This document shows, piece after piece, positions 11,223 to 21,359 of a stretch of 64,000 bases of DNA. Each line of letters begins with the position of its first letter. The stretch's first letter is position 1. The stretch is from Girardinichthys multiradiatus (lineage: Eukaryota; Chordata; Actinopteri; Cyprinodontiformes; Goodeidae), in the NCBI RefSeq assembly GCF_021462225.1, contig NC_061812.1:50895848-50959847 (forward strand), read 5' to 3'. Below the pieces are notes generated by a model, which saw nothing but the letters and a program-made list of their open reading frames with translations, made no database searches and was not told the DNA's origin. Both the position numbers and the translations under genes were made by a program.

Positions 11223-13440
11223 ACATGTGGGTGACTCGCAGGACATAAGGTGGAAGGTGCTCTGGTCAGATGAGGCTAATATTGAACTTTTCGGCCACTA
11301 TGTAACACATCCCATCACCCCAAGAACCATCCCCACAGTGAAACATGGTGGTGGCAGCATCATGCTGTGGGGATGTTTTTCCAGCAGCAGGGTCTGGGAA
11401 ACTGGCTCAAGTCAGGGGAAAGATGGATGGTGCTAAATACAAGGAATATTCTTGAGCATTCTTGAGTCAGTCTGCCTCTGGGACGAAGGTTCATCTTCCA
11501 GCAGGACAATGACCCAAAGAGGTACATCTCAAATAATTTGAATATTGCGTAAAAGTGCAATATTTTTACCAGTCATTTCAGAAAGTAAGATGGATATTTT
11601 ATAGAGACCCATTCCGAATAGGGTAAAATATTTAAAGCTTTTTCTTTGTAATTTTGATGATTATGCCTTATAGGTAAAGAAAACCCAAAATTCAGTGTCT
11701 CCAAAAATTTGTGTATCACATGTTTTAAGCACAAATATCAGGCTTCTTAAAAGTACACCCATTTCTATGCACTTAATACTTGGTTGGGGCTCCTCTTGCA
11801 TGAATTACTGCATCAATGCGCAGCATCATAGAGGTGATCAGTCTGTGGCACTGTGCAGGTGTAATGAAAGCCAAGGTTGCTTTGATGGCTGCCTTCAGGT
11901 CATCTACCTTGTTGGGTCTGGTGTTCCTCTTCACTCTATGGGGTTTAGGTCAGGGGAGTTCGTTGGCCAATCAAGAACAGGAGCACAATAGTCATTGGAC
12001 CAGCTTTTCGTACCTTTGGCAGTGTGTGCAGGTGCCAAGTCCTGCTAGAAAATAAAATCAGCGTCTCCATACAGCTTGTCAGCAGAAGGAAGCATAAAGT
12101 GCTCTAGAATTCCCTGACAGATAGATCCATTCACTGTGGACTTCAGAAAACACAGTGTACCAACACCACCAGCTGAGATGGTACCCCTAACCATCACTTA
12201 CTGTGGAAACCTCACCCTGGACTTCAAGCAATGTGGATTCTGTGCCTCTCCACTCTTTCTCCAGACTCTGGGACCTTGATTTTCAAATAAAATGCAGAAT
12301 TTACCTTAATCTGGAAACAGGACATTGGATCATTGAGCAACATTCCATATCCTTTTATCCTTAGGTCAGGTAAGATGCTTCTGATGTTGTCTCTGGTTCA
12401 GGAGTGGCCTGACACAATGAATGTGACATTTGTAGCCCATGTCTAGTATTCATCTGTGTATGGTTGCACCGAGTCCATCCTCAGTCCACTCCTTGTGAAG
12501 ATCTCCCAAATTCTTGAATGGATTTCACTTGACAATCCTCTTAAGGCTGCAGTTTTCCCTGTTGCTGGTGTACCTTACCCTACCACACTTCCACTTAATT
12601 TTTCAGAGGTCTTCCCCATGATTGTGTATCCAACTGACCCAGAGAGAGACCGTTTAAAGGCTTATGAATTGAGTTAATTAGGCGATTAGGGTGGGACACC
12701 AGGGTCCAATAAGGAAGTTTTTCACGGAATTCTAATTTTCTGAGACACCTAATTTTGGGTTTTCTTTACCTGTAAGCCATAATCATCAAAATTACAAGAA
12801 ACAAAGGCTTGGAATATATCACTCTATGTGTAATGATTTTATATAATATGAGTTTCAATTTCTGTAGACTGGCAAAAAAGTTTGCACTTTTGCACTATTC
12901 AAATTTTCTGAGATGCACCTGTACTGCTAAAGCAATACTCAAGTGGTTTATGGGGAAACATTGAAATGTGGTGGAATGGCCTAGTCAAAGTCGAGACCTC
13001 AATCTAATTGAGACTCTGCAGTTAGACTTTAAAAAAATTGATGTTCGCTAGTGAAAAATATCTAACATGAGGGAGCTGGAGCAGTGTTACCTTGAGGAAT
13101 GGCCATACATCCCAGTGGTAAGATATGGTGAGCTCATAGAGATATGTGCTCATAGACACTTATCCAGAACCACTTGCAACTGTAATTGCTGCAACGGTGA
13201 CTCTACAAAGTGCTGGTGTTAAGGGGGTAAACAGTGATCCATGCTGAAGATTTCTGTAATTATGTCCTATTTTTTGTTTGCTTTACAATGAAAAAAATAT
13301 TCATCTTCATAACTGTAGGTATGTTCTGTAAATGAAATGGCGCAAACTCTCACAAACAACCCATTGTAATTCAAGGCTGTGAGTCAGCAACACGTTAAAA
13401 ATTTCAAGGAGGGAGAATACTTTTGCAAGGCTCTTAAGTA
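11223..13440 (+). pseudogene. Outer Tc1-like element (3' half), split by another Tc1
   Basis: The left part (11223-11518) encodes [14 protein letters not shown], containing the first catalytic-region aspartate of Tc1 transposases, then [18 protein letters not shown] and the start of QQDNDPK. The frame then stops at a 1.4-kb insertion and resumes at 12924 with TAKAILKWF, SRDLNLIETLQ (the region holding the last catalytic acid) and the C-terminus. The right end near 13437, GAATACTTTTGCAAGGCTCT, is the usual terminal inverted repeat of this family. The 5' half is missing. Stops and frameshifts (for example near 13050) make it dead. Confidence 0.8.
11519..12921 (-). mobile_element. Complete but decayed Tc1/mariner element nested in another Tc1
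   Basis: Both ends are inverted copies: GGTACATCTCAAATAATTTG at the left and TTTTCTGAGATGCACCTG at the right, followed by TA at 12922. Subterminal repeats are also mirrored (AAAACCCAAAATTCAGTGTC at about 11684, and its complement at about 12745). The transposase lies on the reverse strand and can be traced by conserved pieces such as the antisense of a NWPANSPDLTP-like region (TTCGTTGGCCAATCAAGAAC at about 11960). Stops are frequent. The element interrupts the outer transposase at the codons after QDNDPK, so it is the younger of the two. Confidence 0.85.
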
Positions 13441-13694
13441 TAGTCAAAACAGCTGCATAAAAGTTGTTCGTCAGTTGTTCCTCAAGAGGATCTTTTGTGG
13501 CCTAAACGGAACAATTCGAAGACTCTTTTTGCTTTCTGATAAATAATTTAGAAAAACATGTCTCTGACTATCATTTCAGCCTACGGGCCGAGTGGCAGTG
13601 CAGAGTACCCGGCCTTCTTGGTGTCCCTGTCGGGGGTGCTGGATAGTGCCCTCCTGGGGACTCCATTATTCTGCTGGGGGACTTCAACGCCCAC

Positions 13695-15269
13695 GTGGGA
13701 AATGACAGTGACACCTGGAGAAGCGTGATTGGGAGGAATGGCCTCCCCGATCTGAATCCGAGTGGTGTTTTGTTATTGGACTTCTGTGCTAGTCACGGAT
13801 TGTCCATAATGAACACCATGTTCAAACATAAGGGTGTCCATCAGTGCACTTGGCACCAGGACACCCTAGGCAGGAGGTCAATGATCGACTTTGTTGTTGC
13901 ATCATCAGACCTTCGGCCACATGTTTTGGACACTCGGGTGAAGAGAGGGGCTGAGCTGTCCAATGATCACCACCTGGTGGTGAGTTGGATCCGCTGGAGG
14001 AGGAAAAAGCCGGACAGACTTGGCAGGCTCAAGCGCATAGTGAGGGTCTGCTGGGAACTGTTACAACCCTCTTAAGGAAGTTCAGTCATGGCACTAGGTG
14101 TAACATAAAACAAGGAAAACCCCTTAAGCAGTTGATGTCAGTGAGTGAAGATTCAATTTATTTTACAATATTGAAATGGTAAAATTACAAACATACAAGA
14201 TTTAAACACAGTGAAGCTTTATATGGAGTGGCTGACGAGCTGCAATACATCACACCTGTGACAGCAAGGTAAACCTGAAACACACAAGAAAAACGTCCAG
14301 TCTCTGTACAAGCAGAGCAGGAGTTTGGTTTGCATTGCCAGCACTAAGTCGGACCTGTTCCCGGTGCATGTTGGACTCTGGCAGGGCTGCCCTTTGTCAC
14401 CGGTCCTGTTCATAACTGTTATGGACAGGATTTCTAGGCGCAGCCAAGGGCCGGAGGGGGTCTGGTTTGGGGACCAGAGGATTTCTTCTCTTCTTTTTGC
14501 AGATGATGTGGTCCTGCTGGCCCCCTCTCGCCGAGACCTACAGCATGCACTGGGGTGGTTCGCAGCCAACTGTGAAGCGGCTGGGATGAAGATCAGCTCC
14601 ACCAAGTCCGGGGCAATGGTTCTCAACCGGAAAAGGGTGGCTTGTCCTCTTCAGGTTGGAGGGGAGTGCCTGCTTCAAGTGGAGGAGTTTAAGTATCTTG
14701 GGGTCTTGTTCACGAGTGGGGGAAGAATGGAGCGGGAGATTGACAGACGGATCGGTGCGGCTGCCACAGTAATGGGGGCGCTGTGTCAGTCCGTTGTGGT
14801 GAAGAGAGAGCTGAGCCGAAAAGCGAAGCTCTCGATTTACCGGTCGGTCTAAGTTCCTACCCTCACCTATGGCCATGAACTTTGGGTCATGACCGAAAGA
14901 ACGAGATCCCGGATACAAGCGGCTCAAATGAGCTTCCTCCGTAGGGTGGCCGGGCACTCCCTTAGAGATAGGGTGAGGAGCTTGGCCATCCGGGAGGGGC
15001 TCGGAGTGGAGCCGCTGCTCCTCCACATCGAGAAGAGCCAGTTGAGATGGCTCGGTCATCTATACTGGATGCCTCCTGGACGCCTTCCTCGGGAAGTGTT
15101 CCAGGCACGTCCCACCGGGAGGAAGCCCAGGGAACGGCCCAGGACACGCTGGAGGGACTATGTCTCTCTGCTGGCCTGGGAACGCCTTGGGCTCCCCCCG
15201 GAGGAGCTGGAGGAGGTGTCTGGGGAGAGGGACGTCTGGGCGTCTCTGCTGAGTCTGCTGCCCCCGTGA
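13695..15269 (+). pseudogene. Rex3 endonuclease-RT polyprotein remnant, copy B
   Basis: 13695-14075 encodes the C-terminal half of the endonuclease ([29 protein letters not shown]). 14325-14852 encodes RT motif B (WQGCPLSPVLFITVMDR), the catalytic box in SSLLFADDVVLLAP near 14485-14525, and the thumb (EEFKYLGVLFTSGG). A single stop after LSIYRSV at 14852 is followed in frame by PTLTYGHELWVMTERTRS and the C-terminal domain, ending RPRTRWRDYVSLLAWERLG and LSLLPP. The FADD box is intact, but the element lacks the RT fingers. Confidence 0.86.
14058..14305. other. Foreign 250-bp segment inside Rex3 copy B
   Basis: This piece interrupts Rex3 and replaces over 1 kb of it. It starts TGTTACAACCCTC, which looks like an LTR start, but no CA end or duplication is seen at the right junction. 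It is AT-rich, unlike Rex3. A solo LTR plus deletion, or repair of a break with filler DNA, would both explain it. Confidence 0.4.
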
Positions 15270-15318
15270 CCCGGTCCCAGATAAAACAGAAGACGACAAG
15301 TACAAGTATGAGAAAAAA

Positions 15319-16214
15319 ATCTTTTTCTTACAGTTTCTAACGAGCATTTGTCTAATCTGTCTCACAGTTTAGAAACAATAAATACAATTTGCAAAATGTC
15401 ATTGACACACATAAAAACAACTTTTGGGACTGATATTGTTTGGTGTAGTAACAGAACCATGAAGAAGACAAATAATGTCTGGAAAGAGAAGAGTAAAGAG
15501 GCCAGCAGAGAAGAAGACATGAGGAAAGGAGCAGGGAAGGAGTGAGTACACAGTGGAAATGCTATGAATATATGATGTAAAACATCACAGCTGAAGACTG
15601 CCAGAGACAAACCCGAGATAGACCCAAGTGATTTCATTCGTGGAGTACTGGTTCAGGTGACATCAGATGTAATGTTGAAGAAAGCATGTTGCCTAACTAT
15701 GAAGACAGCAGAGGTAGGGGGGCTGCATTTGTGTTGGTTGTCTTTCTCCCTCTGTTACTTTTTTGTGTGTATACATTTGGAACACTCTTTTGATGTCTAT
15801 TTAGTTCACTGTCCGCCATGTCAATGTCTGAAATTTCTTTTTTTTTTTTTTTACTGGATGTCTTTGTCAACCCCAGGACCTTCTTGCTGCAAGGCAACAG
15901 TGTTACCAACTGCGCCACAGTGCAGCCCATATTTCAGTTCAGTTTAGACCAGTTTTTGTTTTTTAACCAACTCTAATCAGGCTGTGGGTAATGCACTTTG
16001 TGTGTGGCAAATTGAAATAGCTGAAAATTAGCCGCGGTTGATAATAATTTTTTTAACCTGAGGGAGAACCCTGCCAAATGAGGCATCTTGACCAGATGTC
16101 CAAAGCTATGTGACTCATTTTGATTTGGAGAGGCACTACTCTGAGCTTCTTTTTAGCCACTTGTTACTAGAATCTCGACCTATCTATGCCTGAATTGCAT
16201 ACTGAACTGAATAG
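15319..16214. other. Mostly unassigned; small fish-repeat scrap at 15868-15925
   Basis: A T-run at 15838-15853 is the only simple repeat. At 15868-15925, GACCTTCTTGCTGCAAGGCA and GCGCCACAGTGCAGCCC match the head of the common fish repeat also seen at 36410-36470, on the reverse strand. Nothing else is recognisable. Confidence 0.4.
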
Positions 16215-16511
16215 GATCATTTTGAAATAGAATAGAATAGAAAACCTCTATTGTACAAATGTACAAAGTGTGCTTGGATATTTGTGCAAAAGCACAACAG
16301 ACTATTTACAAGAATATGGAAAAAACTGTGCAAATAACAGCAGGGATGCAAACAACTTATTGAGTTTGAGTTTGTTGGAATCGGTGATGATTGTAAAGCC
16401 TAACTTTGTGCACCTATGATGCAGCAGTCTGTCACTGAAGGAGGTCTGCAGTTCTGCAAAAGCTTCATGCATGATGTGGGAGACATTGTCCAGGAGTGAT
16501 GTTATTTCCTT
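16215..16511 (-). mobile_element. L2-type LINE 3' end
   Basis: The left edge is AATAGAATAGAATAG, the complement of a short-unit LINE tail. The reverse strand then encodes pieces of the L2/CR1-type C-terminus, including a stretch readable as NVSHIMHEAFAELQTSFSDR followed by LLHHRCTK. In fish L2 copies the equivalent region (NNVSHPLHD...FSKRL...P.C) closes the RT protein. The frame is broken near the stop. The 5' side is cut at 16511, where the second LTR-like copy starts. Confidence 0.65.
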
Positions 16512-17269
16512 GATGGTTCTATAACGTGCCGTTGGTGCTCATATACCCATTAATATTTATAATAATGGTACATTAAATTAAAGGGTTGCTAAATAAGATA
16601 TTTCCATTGTGTTAACTGCTGGACCCGGATTTGACATCATCACACCTGCCATCAGAACACCAATAGTGACTGTTTCCATTTGTCTGTTGTACCAACTTTA
16701 TTCAAAATCCCATCACTCCCTGTGTTGGCTAGTTGACAAAATTACAATCAATTTTCCAAAAGATTATTGAATTCTAATTTGGCAAATCCTTCTTTATAAA
16801 TATTTTTTTATTAAACTGTTTTATTTTTCTTTCTGATTTGCGCTGTAAACTACTTGTTTTAATTAGTTTAAAACTAATTTTACCTCATTCCATATTCCTT
16901 AAGACAAACCTTGGTTCTTAAATATAAATATCCACACTGAACTTTGACATCATAGTATTATTTAATTAGATATGCTTTATTCTTTTGTTTCTCCAGACTA
17001 GTTTATTAGCATCCCCTATTTTAAAATTTTTGCTTAGTAGATTTAGTTGGGTGTTACTAGTTTAGGTAAAGAGTTTGTTGACTGAAATATTTTAACTTGG
17101 GATTGGATTATTTTTGAATTGGTATATTTTGGAAAGTCTTGTGTTTATTCTTTTTATAAGTGTGCAGGACTTGTGTGCTGTTGACTGAACACCAGAGCTC
17201 AAATCTTTCATCTAATGTTCTATAAAACCACACCATATTGGGCTGGTATTCACAGGACAATACTTGACA
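16512..17269 (+). mobile_element. LTR-like repeat, copy 2
   Basis: This is the forward-strand partner of the repeat at 151-3720. Shared landmarks include AACGTGCCGTTGG at the start, CCTTGGTTCTTAAATATAAA near 16910, GTAGATTTAGTTGG near 17040 and GGGCTGGTATTCACAGGACA near 17240, just before the TTGACA end. It is more decayed than copy 1 and lacks the promoter-like part. Homology was judged by eye. Confidence 0.5.
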
Positions 17270-18849
17270 GACAGAAAGTTGTTGATCTAATGATTCCTGA
17301 TCAGGTGGTGCCCTCATTTATTAGTCTGTCTAAAACTGTTATATTCTAACTTTATTACTTATTATGTTAATAATTAATTGTTAGTTATAATTATTAATAG
17401 TTGCTAATAGCCAAACCAAACTGTATTTATTGTTCCACTGTTTCACAACAATTGCTTAGTGTCTGACTGTGTCAAAGCCTGAGGGTGTTAGCTACTCTCT
17501 AAAGCATTAAACTTCAAATGCTTCTAAAAAATATGACAACAATGTGAACACTTCATTCATTAACCCTTATAATTACATACCAAAGAAATGTTGTCTCAGT
17601 TAGTCTAAAAGTAAACCATTCCCAGTTGCTGCTTTTTGGAAGAAAATTTGACATGTTAGTCTGAAGTGTTTATAGCTTACAGTGAGGTAAAGAAAGATCG
17701 CAATTGGAGGCAAATTGGATCGGTAGAATCTGTCATAATGGGAATAGAGCAGTCTTTTGTGCTTCAGTCCTACTTCATAGTTATGACTAACACAAAAAGA
17801 GTATTTTTTATAACAATTACTGCTAATGATGCTTCAAGATCCTAAAGTCATTCAAGTGTTGCAATTAGCAGGTGTGTCACCTTCTCTGATGTCACTATTG
17901 GGTTGCTCAGTGAGGGAGTGGGTCAGAACACAAACAGATGGGGCCATCATTCTCTCATCCCCAATGGGTGTGCTTTCTCTCTGTCTTTCCCTTCCCATGG
18001 TGGCTATGCCCCATCATCTTGTACTGATGCAGCTAATGCAGCAACCTCTTGCTCTCTGCCCAAATTCACAGATGGATTCTACCAATTATACCCCTCTGAG
18101 CAGGCTTTCATGGTTTACCATGATGACTTAATGAAAGCGGTGCGATGGCTCACATGCTTTTAATACTTTTTTTAATGAGCAAAGAGAAATCTTGCTGACC
18201 TCTACTTTAATTATTAATGAATAGTCCTGTATCTCCCTAGATCCTAAAACACATGAGGTGCTCTATAACTGTAGAGGTAAGTCTAAAGATTTTCAAACTA
18301 CTCCCACTGGAAACTAATTTAGTCTTGAATAGAAAATCTTATGTGTTAATTTCAATTTTTCAAATTGGGAAAACCTTGTTATGTTTGTGTTTGAATGAAT
18401 GAGGCCTCTTCTTTTGCCCAGGCACTTTTATTAAAGTGCATGTCTGCACATACATGTGCTTGCTCTGTTTTCTATATTTTACCTTTCAAGGTTTACACAG
18501 ACCTATTACCATTGCCACCTAATGGACAAAGCACACACATTACATTCAATCATCACATCCCACCCACTTTCTTAAAAGTAATAATGCAATAAAGGTAACC
18601 TGTCACATCAATGACAACATACCTCAGATGCAGCATATGGGCCACAATATAACTATTAAGGAAGTCTGAGCCTACCTGAACATATGATCATTAGTTTTAG
18701 TTACTTTGTTACAATATTCTAATTAACTTTTTTATGTTGCACTTATAAGTTCAGTGTATTGGATTTTAACTGTACTGGTGGATCTCAACAAAGGTGGTAG
18801 TGTCTGCGTCAGGGTGATTTTTTAGATGCAGTGATAATCTGTGACTCCT
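17270..18849. other. Unassigned; one open frame at 17826-18165
   Basis: Overlapping frames at 17826-18131 and 17903-18163 are open but match nothing I know. The second reads like protein (PKFTDGFYQLYPSEQAFMVY) and is preceded by TTGGGTTGCTCAG, a possible but weak splice acceptor at 17911. No donor is convincing. Everything else in this stretch is AT-rich and featureless. Confidence 0.25.
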
Positions 18850-21060
18850 CACAGCGTTTCAAATAAACTTCAAAGTTACATCCTCAGTTTTCACCTCAAA
18901 CGAACATAGAGCTACTTGCAGAATAGTTGCTCCAGTCTTCCATCCCTCATCATCCTGAATCCTGACTCTATCCTTGTATGACAGTGGGGGAAGAAATCTA
19001 GCTAATCTGTCATAAAATGACTTATGTTTCATTTTTGGGATTTGAAGGTTGCCAACTTGGTGGTCTCTTTTGACTTGGTCAATGTTTGGGTAATTTGGCA
19101 AGGTGGTACACATCATTAGCTGCGGTTCAGCAGTTGACAACCCACAATGAAGTGGTGATGCTCTGTAGCTTAGTAGAGTCAGATATTAAGTCACTGATCA
19201 CAGCTTTTTATAAAAGTTAGTTAAATAATGTGAATTTCTTTAATAGTCTGGGATAGTCTGTGACTCATCACAGCCTGTACTTAGCTCATTCTCAATTGTT
19301 CATTGTTCTCTTAGACTGTTGATCCCCTTACAATGATTTAATCAATGTAGAGTCTACTCCATCCAAGCACTTGATGATCCGTTTCATCACTCTGTGGAAT
19401 ATTTCTGGAGCTGATTTGATTCCAAAAGTTGTGTTAAAGGTGCAATACTTTGTGCTGCTTTCATCCAGTTTTATTAGCCAAAATCTTAGTGACTCATTCA
19501 TTTCTATATGACCAACATGGAGTTAACCCAATCTGTGGTATCATCTGGTTTTCTAATTACTCCCAAGAGAGTGATTCTGTCCTGTTGTTTCTTCAACTCT
19601 TCTCTTAATGGTGCTGGAACCCGACGTGCAGCAAGCACAACCGCGTCCTATCTTTCAGGTAGTTCTCGGTATTAAACGTTGCTAGTGTTGTCAACATTCG
19701 ATTAGCCCAGGTAAAAAAAAAAGACTTGGATGTGCATTGTTTTATTAATGTAAGGACACAAATGTAAATAAACCAGGCTTTTATGAATAAACAGAACAAC
19801 AAAACGCAAGACAGGAGAACAGAAAAGCTGCAGCTGAGTGAGGGAGAGAGGGAGAAATCACTTTTTAAGGGCTGCCTGATTTAGGAAAAAGAAGCTACAG
19901 TGTCAACAAGGGTTCGTCTAAAGTAAGATGTATTATTGATTGGTGACCTTGAGTTTACATTTTCAGACCTATTTATTAGTTTTTTTGTTAATTTATTGTT
20001 GTTATATTTGAACACAGACTTTCAGGCCAAGGGGTGTTTGTTCACACAGTTTGTAAATATGAAAATTCCTGACAAAAAATAAAGGAGTCAGTAACAGGGA
20101 ACCTGAAGGAAAAAAGAAAGACAGAGAAAGAGAGTGAAAGAGCAGAGGAAAATGGGAAGAGTTAATGAGAGAGGGGGGAAGCAGACTGATAGAAAGAAGA
20201 GTAAAGCTAAGAGGAGGGAAAGAAGACAGACATTAATACTACTATTATTTTATTCATTTTATTCCTCTTTGGAAATCCTAACAACAGTGTGGATAGACAC
20301 TTTCCGGTTATTACACTTAATTTTTATTGTTTCATTATTAATAAACATTTTTAAATAAATAAAACCCTAAATGTATCAATGTTTTCATTATGTCTTGACA
20401 ACATTTAGTTATTTTAATCTCCAAGCCGGATTTGATTTCAGAAATTTGGCCACCTTACTCTCAGCTGAATCTTGTATGTGACTAGTAATGCCCCAAATCC
20501 TTTGAAAACAGCTGGATAGTTTTGAACATTTAATATTGAATCCACAGAGTCACTAGGTGAGTTGTTAGCCATGCTATAATAAACTCTTCGGCAGCCTCAG
20601 GTCTTCACAGGACTTGTCACCTAAAAGTGATTTGCAATCCTCATTTACTACTGAGAAGAACACATGACATATTTTCCCTTTAACTGCAACACTCAACTGG
20701 TCGTCCATTAAGGTCTTTCAGACCAGACTTAGTTTCTTTTAATTGAGGCTTATCATTTCTATCCTGCAGACATGCTTTTTAGCTATCCATCTTCTGGGGC
20801 AACATATTTTACTTCACCTGGATTATTTAGCTCATTTCACAGTTCACAAAGCCAAAAAAGAATGTGCCAATAAGGTCAGTGTCCTCAACTCAAGTTTACA
20901 GATTCCTGCTCCGCCCCTCCTTTTTCTTAGCGAAACATTGTTTTGGAAAATGGTTCTTTACCTGGCAATCTGAACATTGTTCACAATAGGCTGGAAACCG
21001 CCATGGCTTATGATGTGAACCTCACCACTTACAGCTCATCACACCATCCGCAGGTCGCTG
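18850..21060 (-). pseudogene. Ty3/gypsy retrotransposon remnant (gag zinc knuckle to integrase end)
   Basis: On the reverse strand, about 21035-20890 encodes a gag-type zinc-knuckle pattern readable as PAYCEQCSDCQVKNHFPKQC. Near 20500 comes YPAVFKGFGALLVTYKIQL, the lead-in to reverse transcriptase, and at 19630-19520 VPAPLREELKKQQDRITLLG and TTDWVNSMLV, the RT start. 19140-18859 encodes the integrase C-terminus (MKHKSFYDRLARFLPPLSYK, then VRIQDDEGWKTGA). The RT core, RNase H and most of integrase are missing, and stops are common. No LTRs are visible. A 0.75-kb insert interrupts it at about 19632-20400. Confidence 0.75.
19632..20400. other. Insert inside the Ty3/gypsy remnant
   Basis: Sequence here separates two neighbouring parts of the gypsy polyprotein, the YKIQL and RRVPAPL regions, and has no gypsy similarity. 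It is AT-rich and purine-rich near 20100-20230. I see no terminal repeats or duplication, so its class is unknown. Confidence 0.35.
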
Positions 21061-21359
21061 CGCTGACCATGTCTGTGCTTAGCATTTCCTTTGGCAAGAC
21101 ACCAATCTGACTGTGCCGTGCCTAAACTCTGCATTCATCGAAACCATTAACAAGCTGGTGCCAGTGTGTATGGCTTGCCATCTGCCACTGCCTACTCTGT
21201 TTACACTTCTCAATCAAAATGTTAATGCCATAATGGTGTATAATCGCCATTCTCTTCTAAAAATTCAAGTACAAGTTTCTGCCAGTTTGACGTTAGATTA
21301 CTGAGACAAGGGGTTTCGCTGTCAGGATCCCTGGAATGCCAAAGTCCTGATTCCATCAT

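Larger units (their letters stand above)
13558..15318 (+). mobile_element. Rex3: Rex3 non-LTR retrotransposon, copy B (5' truncated, middle replaced)
   Basis: The block starts inside the endonuclease (CTGACTATCATTTCAGCCTA) and ends with the Rex3 tail AGAAGACGACAAGTACAAGT. The endonuclease part runs to about 14057. From 14058 to 14305 unrelated sequence stands in place of roughly 1.1 kb of linker and RT start. The RT then resumes at SLYKQSRS-like codons near 14306. 5' truncation is usual for LINE copies, because reverse transcription often stops early. Confidence 0.88.
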
